DNA of 64,000 nucleotides from Taibaiella helva (GCF_003545695.1 NZ_QUZZ01000015.1:62001-126000), one strand, 5' to 3'; shown: positions 1 through 9,105, counted from the stretch's first letter. Numbers and translations are program-made. Notes: generated by a model from the sequence alone, not told the origin.

Positions 1-1
1 A

Positions 2-820
2 TTCCAGAAGCAGAGCCATGAAAATGATTTTGGACTAAACATTTACAGCTTTAAGTACAGGGAGCATGATCCGCAGATCGGAAGATTCTGGCAGGTTGAT
101 CCTTTGTCGGATAAATATGTACATAATAGTACTTATGCGTTTTCAGAAAATAAAGTAGTAAATGGTATAGAGTTGGAGGGGTTGGAGGTAGTATTAATTA
201 ACGAAAGAAAGGACCCTACAATATATAAAGCGGGTATAGGTAATACGGATAAGTCTGCCGTGCATATTTACGCACATGGCACACCATCAAATGTTGACAT
301 TTCAGGAAATGGCAATTGGTCTAACAAGAAGGAGGATTTTAAAGCTATTTTGGAAAAGAGTGATGTTTACCAGAAAAACAAAGACTCGAAGGATTTAGTA
401 GTTATTTTACACTCCTGTAGAGTTGGTAGATCGTATGTTGACGAAGACGGAAACTACACTCCTTCTTATGCAGAAAATATGAGCGGTGAGTTTCCCAATC
501 TAACGATTATTGCACCAGATGAAAGAGATGCCTTCTCTGATGATGGCGAACTCGGGCCAAGAAAAATAGACGATCCTAAGAACAAACGTGGAGATTATAA
601 ACCTGGTACAGCCCATAAGATGAATAGTGAAAAAGGCAATTGGAATGTATTTAAAAATGGGAAAATGACTGGTTCTTATAGTGCCGGAGATTATGATGCG
701 GAAGAAGCCCCGTCTTGGTATGAACGCAATTTTCAATTTAACACTAATCGCAATGTAAATACAGGTTCTAGTGAACCATCTCCAGTTACTATTGGCAAAG
801 AAATAGAAAAAGAAAACTAA
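2..820 (+). CDS. Rhs/YD-repeat protein, C-terminal end with variable toxin tip (5' end outside window)
   Basis: The reading frame is open from base 2, so only the last 272 residues are present. Residues 1-62 are the conserved end of the Rhs core: DPQIGRFWQVDPL, then NSTYAFSENK and ELEGLE. After this the sequence is a variable tip of about 210 aa. It carries a strand ending in YAHG (His codon at 275) and a strand ending in LHSCRVG (Cys codon at 416). That His-Gly/Ser-Cys-x-x-Gly arrangement is typical of clan CD (caspase-like) cysteine proteases, so I infer a protease toxin. In this family the core forms a shell that delivers the tip to rival cells. The next gene starts 10 nt after the stop, as expected for immunity. 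The tip is richer in AT than the window average. The toxin class is inference; the Rhs core is firm. Confidence 0.85.
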   Translation, partial: FQKQSHENDFGLNIYSFKYREHDPQIGRFWQVDPLSDKYVHNSTYAFSENKVVNGIELEGLEVVLINERKDPTIYKAGIGNTDKSAVHIYAHGTPSNVDISGNGNWSNKKEDFKAILEKSDVYQKNKDSKDLVVILHSCRVGRSYVDEDGNYTPSYAENMSGEFPNLTIIAPDERDAFSDDGELGPRKIDDPKNKRGDYKPGTAHKMNSEKGNWNVFKNGKMTGSYSAGDYDAEEAPSWYERNFQFNTNRNVNTGSSEPSPVTIGKEIEKEN

Positions 821-829
821 AAGCATTTT

Positions 830-1201
830 ATGAAAAACATTCTGTTAACATTGTCTCTCATAGCTAATATTGCTCTAACTGTATTTTATTTTATAAGGTT
901 CAACGCATCAGAGCCCAGTTTATCTACAAATTCTATGGAGAAAAATGATAGTTTTCCAGATTACGAAATAACATCAATGAAAAATTTCAAAGCTGTTTAC
1001 TTAAATAAAAATGACAGTCTCTATAAAGATTTATGGAGTGAAGCCTTTGAAAATGAACCGGAACAAGCCTTTTTAATTGCCTGTTCCTATTATTATGTAA
1101 AAAAGGATACAGCGATTTTAAAAGATATCAAGGTGTCAATCGAGCAATTAGAACATGCCTATAAAAGAAGAATCATGATAGACTACGATTCCTTACAATA
1201 G
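830..1201 (+). CDS. Small membrane-anchored protein, candidate immunity protein to the Rhs tip
   Basis: This encodes 123 aa with one N-terminal hydrophobic segment (about residues 4-23, ending FYFIRF) and a polar remainder that looks helical and contains ACSYYYVKKDT. I do not recognise the family. It starts 10 nt after the stop of the Rhs gene, in the same AT-rich stretch, which is the standard place for the cognate immunity gene of a polymorphic toxin. An anchored protein facing the periplasm would fit a toxin acting there. Its TAG stop (1199-1201) lies in the same frame as the protease remnant that follows directly, so the two could once have been one frame. Role is inference from position. 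Confidence 0.6.
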   Translation: MKNILLTLSLIANIALTVFYFIRFNASEPSLSTNSMEKNDSFPDYEITSMKNFKAVYLNKNDSLYKDLWSEAFENEPEQAFLIACSYYYVKKDTAILKDIKVSIEQLEHAYKRRIMIDYDSLQ

Positions 1202-2332
1202 CAAACTGCCTTCAATATTCAGAACTCACTCAACGATGATCCCAACTGGCCCAAGGCGTATCTGAATGTACTGCAATTCAACAATAAATTCGAATTGGTA
1301 AAAAGGGGAGCAGTGACAATCATTTCTACATTGACCTTGAATAATAGTAATAACATTCCATCGCTGTATATTTTCAATTATGCCAATGATGGTGGATACG
1401 TTGTGATGCCCGCCGATTGCCGGTTCGAACCCATCAGCGCATTTGTTGAAAAAGGCAATCTTGGTGAAACAGAGAAAATACCTCCTGCTTTGGCTGCCTG
1501 GTTTCTCACAACAAGGGCGATCATTGAAGGCATACGAAACGGCGAAATGGCAGATGCTATAGATGATCATAGAGCTTCCTGGGTCCAAATGGGCGCATTG
1601 ATTCCTGCGGTTTACGAAAATAGAGTTCTCCTCTATTTAAAGGTTTTGGAGAACGCCAGAATTTGCTTTCCCGATTTGATTCAGCTTAAAGAGCCTTTGG
1701 TCAATAATAATTGGGGGCAGGGCTGCAGCTACAATAATCTTATTCCCGTTGGCGGTTGTTCCATGGATTGTGGAAAAGCCTTAACCGGATGCGTTGCAAC
1801 AGCTGGCGCCATTCTTTCGCACTATTGGGCAGCACCCAGCACTGCCTTAAATTATAATTATGCTGCGATGGACCGTAACAATGGGGATACCGGTGTCCAG
1901 CGGTTGATGCTGAACATTGGTCAAACTGTCCATATGGATTGGAACTGTGGCGAATCAAGTGCGGACACAAAAGACCTTCGTAACTTCTATAGGTACTATC
2001 TTTACTATAACGCCTTTGGCGAATATGATGATTTTGACAACAATACAAGCCGGTGGACCATTAAGGGGGATATTGATGCAGGACGGCCGGTAATCCTTGA
2101 TGGCTGTACAGAGAATGCCACTCTTTTTCATTGGAGCTATGGTGCATGCCATGCCTGGATATGTGACGGTTATCGGCAATATTCCAACCCCTGCCGTTCT
2201 TCCAGCTTTCACTTCCATATGAATTGGGGTTGGGACGGATCCAACACTGGGTACTTCTTTCAGGCCGGTGAATGGCCCGCTGGCAGCGTGTTTCAATATG
2301 AGCGCAGCATTTTACACAATGTTCATCCTTAA
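1202..2332 (+). pseudogene. C10 family (streptopain-like) cysteine protease lacking its 5' end
   Basis: The frame is open from the base after the preceding TAG to the stop at 2332. It encodes a pro-domain-like part (NYANDGGYVVMPADCRF) and a full C10 catalytic domain. Visible catalytic features are TGCVATAGAIL (nucleophile Cys), GACHAWICDGY (His) and the MNWGWDG Asn/Trp motif, so the active site looks intact. There is no signal peptide and no convincing start: the only early starts are a TTG at 1295 or an internal Met in YVVMPAD. Members normally begin with a signal or lipoprotein peptide and pro-peptide. I therefore read this as a 5'-truncated gene, probably cut when the upstream toxin cassette arrived. 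A short expressed form from TTG cannot be excluded. Confidence 0.7.
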
Positions 2333-2335
2333 ATT

Positions 2336-2860
2336 ATGACCAGATATTGTTTCATTGCCTTGCTAACATTTTTAGGTATTAATCTAACTGCTTGCAAACC
2401 GAAAAAGATTCCGGCTCTTCCTCCCAATGTCCTGTTTTTTCAAATTAAGCAGAATGGAGCGATCCTTCCAGATTCGATATTATCTAAAATTAAGCTGTTT
2501 TACTATTCCGGAAATAGTAAAGTGGAAGCACCTCCTGCTAACTATGATGATAAAACCTTCCTATTTCCTGCTTCCCGAAGCTCGGCTGGATTGGATGGTA
2601 AAGGCGTATTATGCAGCGGCTATATTGCAGACCTAATTGTCCACTACGGAGGCGCTAATACGATGTACCTGTCCTATCCGGATGGCGATGTAGATACCCT
2701 TTATGTTGAGGTTAGCGATATTGGTAATAAGGCCGGTGTAAATGATCGCTGCTATTGCGCGTTCCCATTTACGGTCGTTCGGTTCAATGGAAAGGATGCG
2801 CCGGAGGTTACGGATATACATACTGATGATAATAAACCCATATACCTGTTTTCAAAATGA
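2336..2860 (+). CDS. Lipoprotein of unknown function
   Basis: The 174-aa product starts with a lipoprotein signal peptide whose lipobox is NLTAC (Cys about residue 20). The mature part contains several short beta-like segments and the motif LSYPDGDVDTLYVE. No domain is recognised. It begins 3 nt after the stop of the C10 protease frame, so the two were probably co-transcribed. In other bacteria C10 proteases are partnered with a pro-domain-like inhibitor, but nothing in this sequence shows that role here. Confidence 0.75.
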   Translation: MTRYCFIALLTFLGINLTACKPKKIPALPPNVLFFQIKQNGAILPDSILSKIKLFYYSGNSKVEAPPANYDDKTFLFPASRSSAGLDGKGVLCSGYIADLIVHYGGANTMYLSYPDGDVDTLYVEVSDIGNKAGVNDRCYCAFPFTVVRFNGKDAPEVTDIHTDDNKPIYLFSK

Positions 2861-3053
2861 GCCTTTCAATATTCGAAGTCATAGGCTTATCGTATAATTT
2901 ACAACTAGCTTAGTAAATGGTTGTACTAACATCATCATTTATACTTATGGTTAAAGTTCAAATCGCATATACTTGTATCATTTCGTTAGTGCTTCTTGAA
3001 TTAGAAGGTCAGAATCAGTATCACTAAAAGATTTATGGCGCAGCGCAAGATAC

Positions 3054-3608
3054 CTATGATTGTACGCCGGCAAAACGGCTCACCTTACCTTCCAGGTCTA
3101 TCTTCATGATTTCCAGCTTGCCCTTTTTATCCCTCAGCTGGATAAAGTAAGCGTCGGCATCGTCAAAGTGCCCGCCATACAAATACATATCCGTATCGTT
3201 GTCGCTATTATCATCGAAAAAGAGTACCGGTGCTTTATCGCAGCCATCGTAGCGGCGGGATAGCTCTTTCTGTGCGGCAGACGGTATTTCTTTGAAAGAG
3301 GAAGCTGCTGTCGTTCCGATCAGCCGGGCGTTGCTGTCATAATAGGCATCCATGCGGCTGCCGTTAGCATTGGTAAAGCTTACCCGGTCGTAGTAAGCTT
3401 CGCGCTTCCAGCTGATGTTCGATGTGTATTGAAAATCCTGTGCGAATTGCTGCTGCGCCCTGTCGCTGACAGCGCCGGGATCCAGCCTGGTCAGGCCGGT
3501 TTTGGCAGTATGCTTGTTGTTACGGCTTTCTTTCTTTTCAGCGAAGGTTTGTCCCCAGCTCAATTGTGCAGAGAAGCTCAGGGCCAGGAGAAGGATCAAC
3601 GGTTTCAT
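3054..3608 (-). CDS. Secreted PepSY-like protein
   Basis: The product has 184 aa with a clear signal peptide (MKPLILLLALSFSAQLSWGQ). The mature part has the pattern of small periplasmic PepSY-like proteins of Bacteroidota: an FQYTSNISWKREAYYDRVSF strand pair, then SRMDAYYDSNARLIGT, then a second repeat ending LEGKVSRF. Such proteins are thought to be inhibitory or folding domains; the substrate is unknown. It stands alone between AT-rich DNA to the left and a divergent T9SS cargo gene to the right. Confidence 0.7.
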   Translation of the reverse strand: MKPLILLLALSFSAQLSWGQTFAEKKESRNNKHTAKTGLTRLDPGAVSDRAQQQFAQDFQYTSNISWKREAYYDRVSFTNANGSRMDAYYDSNARLIGTTAASSFKEIPSAAQKELSRRYDGCDKAPVLFFDDNSDNDTDMYLYGGHFDDADAYFIQLRDKKGKLEIMKIDLEGKVSRFAGVQS

Positions 3609-3890
3609 CTTTACGGTATTTAGAAGGTTAGCAAATATAACTTAAACGGGATATTGATCGTCCGGTATTGGTGCTGCATACCTTGTTTCTTTTTTAGGGA
3701 AACCTGCTGTTATGTGCAGGAGCAATGGATAGACGACCCAGCGCTCTTTGTGTTTATCCGGACATGATATTTGGCTTTTTGTTTGCATTGCGGCGGGCGG
3801 GCAGCAATTAAATTATGCAAGGAGCTGACTAAGAAAAGAGGGAAGTGATAACGTCTTGTTTTTTATAGAGAGCCTGAAACGATAAGCCCG

Positions 3891-5447
3891 ATGAAATATT
3901 TGTTTTCCTCCTTGCTGCTCTGCAGCGTCCTGCTTGTACAAGCGCAGCAGCTTACTTTCGATAGCACCTTTGCCGATAACGGCATTGCCACCAGCCTTGC
4001 CGGCGATGTGGCGCGGGAAGCCCTGGATATCACTCTGCAGACCGATGGCAAGTTGGTGACCGCCGGTACGGAAATTGCCGGTAACGGAGCATCTTCCTTC
4101 CGGACGCTTGTCAGCCGCTTCCAGGCTAATGGCCAGCCCGACAGCAGTTTTGCCGGGAACGGGCACGCTTTGCTGACCACCGGTTTCGATAACCATGCAC
4201 ACGCGGTAAGGGTGCAGGCCGACGGCAAGATATTGGTAGCCGGTAACGAGATCTATGTGACGCCGCCGGCACAGATCATCAGCCGACCCTTTATCGCCCG
4301 GCTGAAGGCCAACGGTCAGCGCGACAGCAGCTTCGGCAATAACGGAATCCACTGGCTCGGCCAGTTGAATATTTTTGCCCGTAAAGAAGTGAGCTCCCTG
4401 GCCCTGCTTTCTGATGGACGCATTGTCGCGGGGGGTACGGTTGGCGACCCGGCCCTGAAAATGATGCTGGTATGTCTGAACCCCGACGGTAGCTATGATA
4501 CGGGCTTCGGCGTTTCGGGCGTGGCCAGCTATGTGATGGAGACAGGCAGGAATGCCGTGCTCTGGGATGTGCTGGCGCAATCGGACAACAAGGTGCTGCT
4601 GACCGGCTATTCCGGCGAGGCCAGCCTGAACGCTCCGCCTGCAACCCGCATTGCGCTGGCCCGCGTACAGACCAACGGTACTTTAGATCCCGCATTCGGC
4701 GCCGGAGGCGTTGTGCTCACAACACTTTCCCCGTCGGCCAGCCCGTTTGACGCTGCACGTGTCGTACGCCAGCAGCCCGATGGTAAAATATGTATTGCCG
4801 GCAGCTCCGATACCAGCCTGGTCCTGGCGCGCTACCGCTCCGACGGCACGCCGGATCCCGCTTTCGGACAAGGCGGCAAAGTTGCTTATGCCGGCTTTCC
4901 GGCAGCATCGGGCCTGGCCCTGTCCGGGGGTAAGCTGTATGTTTCCGGCTTTGTGCGTACCGGCGGCGACTCCGTAGCGCTTAGTCTTTCCGGTTTTCAT
5001 GCCAATGGCAGTCCCGACACTTCCGTAGGCTTATACGGTCAGCTGAAGGCGCATCGCTTTGCAAAAAATCACCTGCGCAGCCTGCTGGTGCAGCCGGATG
5101 GCAGGCTGGTAGCTGCCGGCAGCTTTGATGATGCCGGGAACAGCGGCATTCTGCTGGCCCGTTTCGGGCGCCCGATGGTTGTGAGTACCGGGAAAAAAAT
5201 GAAGGGTAATATACAGGTCACCCTCTATCCCAATCCCGCCGGCGACCAGGTAACGCTGACCATCAGCGGTATCCGTAACCCGGAAGCAACGGTAACCATC
5301 TATAGTACGGCGGGTAGCGTTGTTTATTGCGGAAGCTACCAGGACAGCCCGCTGCAAATCCCGTTGCATGCGCTGGCGGCGGGCGTTTATTTCCTGCGGC
5401 TGGAAGCCAGAGAAGCTACCGAAACACTCCGCTTCGTCAAAGAATAG
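3891..5447 (+). CDS. Delta-60 repeat surface protein with T9SS type A sorting domain
   Basis: The 518-aa protein begins with a signal peptide ending VQAQQ. It then has seven delta-60 repeats of about 50-60 residues, each built on the pattern NGxxDxxFGxxG followed by QxDGKxxVAG, for example ANGQPDSSFAGNG and VQADGKILVAG. These repeats probably fold into a propeller. The last 75 residues, from VTLYPNPAGDQVTL to LEAREATETLRFVKE, are a Por secretion (T9SS type A) tail, so the protein should cross the outer membrane through T9SS and be anchored at the surface. No enzyme motif is visible. It is convergent with the HxlR gene only 5 nt away. Confidence 0.9.
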   Translation: MKYLFSSLLLCSVLLVQAQQLTFDSTFADNGIATSLAGDVAREALDITLQTDGKLVTAGTEIAGNGASSFRTLVSRFQANGQPDSSFAGNGHALLTTGFDNHAHAVRVQADGKILVAGNEIYVTPPAQIISRPFIARLKANGQRDSSFGNNGIHWLGQLNIFARKEVSSLALLSDGRIVAGGTVGDPALKMMLVCLNPDGSYDTGFGVSGVASYVMETGRNAVLWDVLAQSDNKVLLTGYSGEASLNAPPATRIALARVQTNGTLDPAFGAGGVVLTTLSPSASPFDAARVVRQQPDGKICIAGSSDTSLVLARYRSDGTPDPAFGQGGKVAYAGFPAASGLALSGGKLYVSGFVRTGGDSVALSLSGFHANGSPDTSVGLYGQLKAHRFAKNHLRSLLVQPDGRLVAAGSFDDAGNSGILLARFGRPMVVSTGKKMKGNIQVTLYPNPAGDQVTLTISGIRNPEATVTIYSTAGSVVYCGSYQDSPLQIPLHALAAGVYFLRLEAREATETLRFVKE

Positions 5448-5452
5448 CCCTG

Positions 5453-5830
5453 CTATTTCCGGTATTCCGGCTGCAGCCGGTGTCTTTCCTGCGCCAGGAT
5501 ATCGTCTACCTGTGCCGGAGCATATTCATTGGCCCAGGCTTCAAGCCGGGCCAACGCGGTACCCAGCGCCCGGCCTTTATCCGACAGGCGGTAATACACT
5601 TCGGGAGGGAAGCTGTGCTTTTCTTCCCGTAATATAAGTCCGTCTTCTTCCAGCTGCCGGAGCTGCTCGAGCAGCACTTTCTTCGAAACCTTCGGGATCA
5701 CGCGCCACAGCTCATTGGAACGGATATCCCTGTTGTGGAAAAGATGGTAGAGGATCGCCGGCTTCCATTTACCCGACAGGGCTTTGAGTGCCACATTGAG
5801 GCCGCAGTATCTGAATTGGTTTTCCGTCAT
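5453..5830 (-). CDS. HxlR family winged-helix regulator
   Basis: I place the start at the ATG at 5830, giving 125 aa and the usual HxlR length; the open frame further upstream would add a tail unlike the family. The sequence shows the HxlR pattern: YCGLNVALKALSGKWKPAIL, RSNELWRVIPKVSKKVLLEQL (recognition helix region), then the wing VYYRLSDKG. Such proteins are dimeric repressors or activators responding to redox or aldehyde stress. The gene is divergent from a metallo-beta-lactamase-fold hydrolase, and the shared 92-bp gap contains repeated GTAAC/GTTAC boxes, so that hydrolase is the likely target. Confidence 0.9.
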   Translation of the reverse strand: MTENQFRYCGLNVALKALSGKWKPAILYHLFHNRDIRSNELWRVIPKVSKKVLLEQLRQLEEDGLILREEKHSFPPEVYYRLSDKGRALGTALARLEAWANEYAPAQVDDILAQERHRLQPEYRK

Positions 5831-5845
5831 GAGGTGTAAACTTAA

Positions 5846-5873
5846 AAGTAACCCGGTTACCCGGAGGTAACTT
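5846..5873. promoter_or_regulatory. Candidate HxlR operator between divergent genes
   Basis: The gap between the HxlR gene and the hydrolase gene carries three spaced boxes: AAGTAACC (5846-5853), GTTAC (5856-5860) and GGTAACTT (5866-5873). The outer boxes form an inverted pair with the middle one. HxlR proteins often bind such TTAC/GTAA sites in their own promoter. This is inference from position and symmetry. Confidence 0.5.
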
Positions 5874-5922
5874 TCTTGGCTGCCGGTTGGCGAAGCGTCA
5901 ATTTTGTGTAAAATTAAGCACA

Positions 5923-6684
5923 ATGACTTTACGATTGCTCCGCAACGCCACACAATGGCTTACACTCAACGGCAAACACCTGCTTGTCGATCCTATGCTG
6001 GCGCCTAAAGGTACCTATCCGGCTTTTCCCGGTACCGGCAACGACATTCCCAATCCTACCGCAGGCCTGCCCATCGATGCAGCTGCTCTGGACAGCCTGC
6101 TGCAACAGACGGATGCCGTGCTGCTCACACATCTTCACCTCGATCACTGGGATACCGTAGCTAAAGAAAAGCTGCGCAAAGAGATGCCTATCCTTTGTCA
6201 GCCTGCAGATGCTGGAGTCATCAGGCAGTCTGGATTCACCAATGTAACCGCAGTCGACGACCGGCTTGATTGGGAAGGTATAAGCCTGTACCGTACCGGC
6301 GGGCACCACGGTACCGGCGAGATCGGGGAGCGTATGGGTGTCGTATCAGGTTATGTGCTGGCATATGGCGGACAGCGGCTGTACATCGCCGGCGATACCA
6401 TATGGTGCGATGAAGTAAAACAGGTGCTGGATGAGCACCTGCCGCAGCAGATCGTGGTCAATGGTGGCGGGGCGAGGTTTGAGACCGGCGATCCTATTGT
6501 GATGGATATTAAAGATATCCGGTCGGTGTGCGCTTACGCGCCGGAGGCACAGGTTTACGTGGTGCACCTGGAGTCGGTCAATCACAGCCGCGAGAGCCGT
6601 ACGGCAATAAGAACGGCGATGGCGGAAGCCGGCTTGTCACAGCGCTGCCATGTGCCGGAAGACGGGGAAGTATTTATCGTTTAA
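5923..6684 (+). CDS. Metallo-beta-lactamase-fold hydrolase
   Basis: The ATG at 5923 gives 253 aa, beginning MTLRLLRNATQWLTLNGKHL. The zinc-binding motif is THLHLDHWD (about residues 74-82), followed by a GGHHGTGEIG loop and YIAGDTIWCDEV, where Asp supplies another metal ligand. This order matches the UlaG/RomA-like branch of the superfamily, which acts on phosphodiester, lactone or similar bonds; the substrate cannot be read from sequence. It is divergent from the HxlR gene and probably controlled by it. An upstream in-frame TTG at 5887 was rejected because it falls inside the shared promoter gap. Confidence 0.88.
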   Translation: MTLRLLRNATQWLTLNGKHLLVDPMLAPKGTYPAFPGTGNDIPNPTAGLPIDAAALDSLLQQTDAVLLTHLHLDHWDTVAKEKLRKEMPILCQPADAGVIRQSGFTNVTAVDDRLDWEGISLYRTGGHHGTGEIGERMGVVSGYVLAYGGQRLYIAGDTIWCDEVKQVLDEHLPQQIVVNGGGARFETGDPIVMDIKDIRSVCAYAPEAQVYVVHLESVNHSRESRTAIRTAMAEAGLSQRCHVPEDGEVFIV

Positions 6685-6698
6685 GATGATAATGAACA

Positions 6699-6739
6699 GG
6701 ACCGGCCGGTTCCTCCGGCAGGGGCATGCCGACCGGTCC
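6699..6739. terminator. Bidirectional hairpin between convergent genes
   Basis: GGACCGG at 6699-6705 pairs with CCGGTCC at 6733-6739, with additional GC pairing inside and a T-run (GTTTTTA) to the right. It separates the hydrolase gene from the convergent aminopeptidase gene. Confidence 0.55.
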
Positions 6740-6760
6740 GTATGTTTTTATGCGCTGCTG

Positions 6761-8059
6761 CTATAGCTCTTCTACCTTTTCCACAGCTGCAGTAAGGTTT
6801 TCATTGCCCGTTTCTGTAATGAGGATGTTGTCTTCGATGCGCACGCCGCCGATCGTTTTCCAGTGTTCCAGTTCCTGCTGGTTGATATAATCCTGGTAAG
6901 GCTTCATCAATTCCCGGTCTTCGAGCAGGGCTTTGATAAAGTACAGGCCCGGCTCGACCGTAATGAGGTGACCGGCTTCCAGCCGGAGGTCCACCCGGAG
7001 ACGGCTGCCGAAATATTTTTTCGGTGAAAGATTTTCTTCCTGTCCGGTATCCCGTACCCTCAGCCCGACCAGGTGACCCAGGCCATGCGGGAAGAAGGGC
7101 GCGATCACTTCTTTTTCGATCAGTGTATCCAGGCTGCCTTTAAAGATACCGAAGCCCAGCAAACCTTCGGTAAACCGTTTGGCCGCATGGCCGTGCACAT
7201 CGCGCCACCAGGCCCCGGCCTGCGTCATGCTGATACATTCCTGCTGTACCGACAATACCAGTCCGTAAAGATCTTTGCGGCGGCTGCCGATGGCTGCGGA
7301 AGAGCCAAAGGTACGGGTAATGTCCACGCAATAGTCATAGATATCGGCGCCGGCATCGACCAATACCAGCTCGTTTTCTCCTATGATCCTGGCTGTAGGC
7401 AGGGCATGCAGCGTTGCCGCATTGGGGCCGCTGCCCACGATGGTATCATAAGGCACAGTATGCGCGCCACAGCGGAGGATCTCCGTTTCAAAGACCAGCT
7501 GCAACTCCTTTTCGGAAACGCCGGGTCGGATCGCTGCTTTAAGCGTACGGTAGCCCCGGGCCGCAATATCGGCGATAGCGCGCACAAGCTTTACCTCCGC
7601 AGCATCCTTTACCCGCCGGGTCTGATCCATGAGCGTGCGCAGTATGAAGGCCTTGCCTTCGACTGCCGGATTGCCCGGCGCCTGGCCCAATGCATACACC
7701 GTGCTAAAGTGCTTACTCTTCAGGTAATCCTCCAGTTCTGTAAGGTCTTTGCCTGGCTGCTGTACCAGGAGATCGTTACGGTCGCCTTCCCATACCGCCT
7801 GCTCTTTGGTCCATTCCTTCTGGAATTCAACCCAGCCTTCCCCCTTGCTGTAGAGCAGCACCTCTTCTTCGCGGCGGCGGCCGGTAAGCCAGAAGTAGGC
7901 CGGGTGGGGTAAAAAGGGATAGGTGATGTCCAGCCCGCCCGGCTTCTGAATGGGCTGTCCACAGTAAACCAGCACCGCTTCATCATCGTTCAGCTGTTCC
8001 TGCCATTGCGCCGCCAGCCTTTCCCGGCGCGCTGCTATATCGGCTGTCGTAAAATACAT
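6761..8059 (-). CDS. pepP: Xaa-Pro aminopeptidase (M24B)
   Basis: The 432-aa protein has an N-terminal aminopeptidase P domain (to about residue 170) and a C-terminal pita-bread metalloprotease domain. All five metal ligands can be placed: Asp in LVDAGADIYD, Asp in CVDITRTFG, His in FPHGLGHLVGL, Glu in ITVEPGLYF and Glu in VRIEDNILIT. It removes an N-terminal residue ahead of proline and has no signal peptide, so it should act in the cytoplasm. The length is normal. The kinase-like gene lies 26 nt upstream on the same strand and may be co-transcribed. Confidence 0.93.
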   Translation of the reverse strand: MYFTTADIAARRERLAAQWQEQLNDDEAVLVYCGQPIQKPGGLDITYPFLPHPAYFWLTGRRREEEVLLYSKGEGWVEFQKEWTKEQAVWEGDRNDLLVQQPGKDLTELEDYLKSKHFSTVYALGQAPGNPAVEGKAFILRTLMDQTRRVKDAAEVKLVRAIADIAARGYRTLKAAIRPGVSEKELQLVFETEILRCGAHTVPYDTIVGSGPNAATLHALPTARIIGENELVLVDAGADIYDYCVDITRTFGSSAAIGSRRKDLYGLVLSVQQECISMTQAGAWWRDVHGHAAKRFTEGLLGFGIFKGSLDTLIEKEVIAPFFPHGLGHLVGLRVRDTGQEENLSPKKYFGSRLRVDLRLEAGHLITVEPGLYFIKALLEDRELMKPYQDYINQQELEHWKTIGGVRIEDNILITETGNENLTAAVEKVEEL

Positions 8060-8085
8060 CGTTCTTATGTTTTGTTCCGTATCGT

Positions 8086-9105
8086 TTAAATATCGCTATT
8101 GTGCTTAGGTAAGAGCTTGGGGCTTAGTTCCATCCATTTCCGGATGAGCGCTGTCCTTTCTGTCAGGAATCTCGGGCCAAAGAAAAAATTGGACCAGTCG
8201 TCAAAATGATCATGCTGGAAGCCGAGATAGAATATCCAGTAGGCAAACCCGAGCACAGGGATGGCTTGCAGCTCCTCGTCGTGCAAAGGCCTTACTTCCC
8301 GGTAAGCCGCTACAAATATAGCGAAAGCTTCACGCGCTTCTTCTATGGTTTGCCTGCCATATACCGTATCCAGGAAAAAGTGGTTGAAGAAGGAGACGAT
8401 ATCATTGGCCAGCAAACCCTTCCCGGCGAAATCGAAATCAAAGAAAGTGATCCCGCCTTCAGAGAAGTGAAAATTCTTGGGCAGAAAATCGTAGTGGCAA
8501 TAGCCTTTGCTGAAGTTAGCCGTATCCATTTCCGACAGGGTTGCATACACTTCGTCGCCGGTTTGTCTGAGGTATTGATAAGCCTCTTCCAGTCCTTCAA
8601 AAGCCGGGGCAATGCGATGTAAGGGCTCTTTTATCGTTGTGTAGGGCGTATAGGACCGGCGAAAATGGTCCAGCTCAATGCTGCTGCTGATCTGGTGAAT
8701 CAGCGCCATTTCACGGCCTACGGTCTGTAGCTGTTCCCTGCTAAGCGCTGTTACCACCCGGCCAGGGGCCCAGTCAAACAACACTCCGTAGCGGATTCCT
8801 TCTGCAGCCTGGAAGCGCTGGAGATAGCTGCCGGAAAGATCGGCAACGGGAGTAGCCACCTTTGCGCCACCTGCCGCCAGCAAGTGCAGCAGCTGTACTT
8901 CTCCCCGGATCTCATCGGGCTTCCGGTGCACATCGCGGTAGATCTTGAACAGGTACTTTTCCCGGTTATTTCCGATCACATAAGCATCGCTTACATTACG
9001 GATCAGCAGCCGGCAATGCATGTCCTTAAGGCCGTAAGCCTGCTGTAGCTGCAGGTTCAGCGCGGGGGCGGAGAGGGTTGAATATTGTGTCGGGAAAATG
9101 TCCAT
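8086..9105 (-). CDS. Aminoglycoside phosphotransferase-like kinase (APH family)
   Basis: I use the ATG at 9105 (339 aa, start MDIFPTQYSTLSAP); the TTG three codons upstream is less likely. The N-lobe has the NREKYLFKIYRD lysine strand. The catalytic loop is GYCHYDFLPKNFHF and the metal-binding segment is ITFFDFDFAGKG, both diagnostic of the APH/homoserine kinase II fold. The sequence resembles the broad group of small-molecule kinases rather than a known antibiotic enzyme, so I do not call drug resistance. It sits upstream of the aminopeptidase with a short gap. Confidence 0.85.
   Translation of the reverse strand: MDIFPTQYSTLSAPALNLQLQQAYGLKDMHCRLLIRNVSDAYVIGNNREKYLFKIYRDVHRKPDEIRGEVQLLHLLAAGGAKVATPVADLSGSYLQRFQAAEGIRYGVLFDWAPGRVVTALSREQLQTVGREMALIHQISSSIELDHFRRSYTPYTTIKEPLHRIAPAFEGLEEAYQYLRQTGDEVYATLSEMDTANFSKGYCHYDFLPKNFHFSEGGITFFDFDFAGKGLLANDIVSFFNHFFLDTVYGRQTIEEAREAFAIFVAAYREVRPLHDEELQAIPVLGFAYWIFYLGFQHDHFDDWSNFFFGPRFLTERTALIRKWMELSPKLLPKHNSDI

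Noticed and set aside
8086-9105. Aminoglycoside resistance gene
   Set aside because: The kinase fold is shared by many small-molecule kinases and nothing ties this sequence to a known drug-modifying enzyme.
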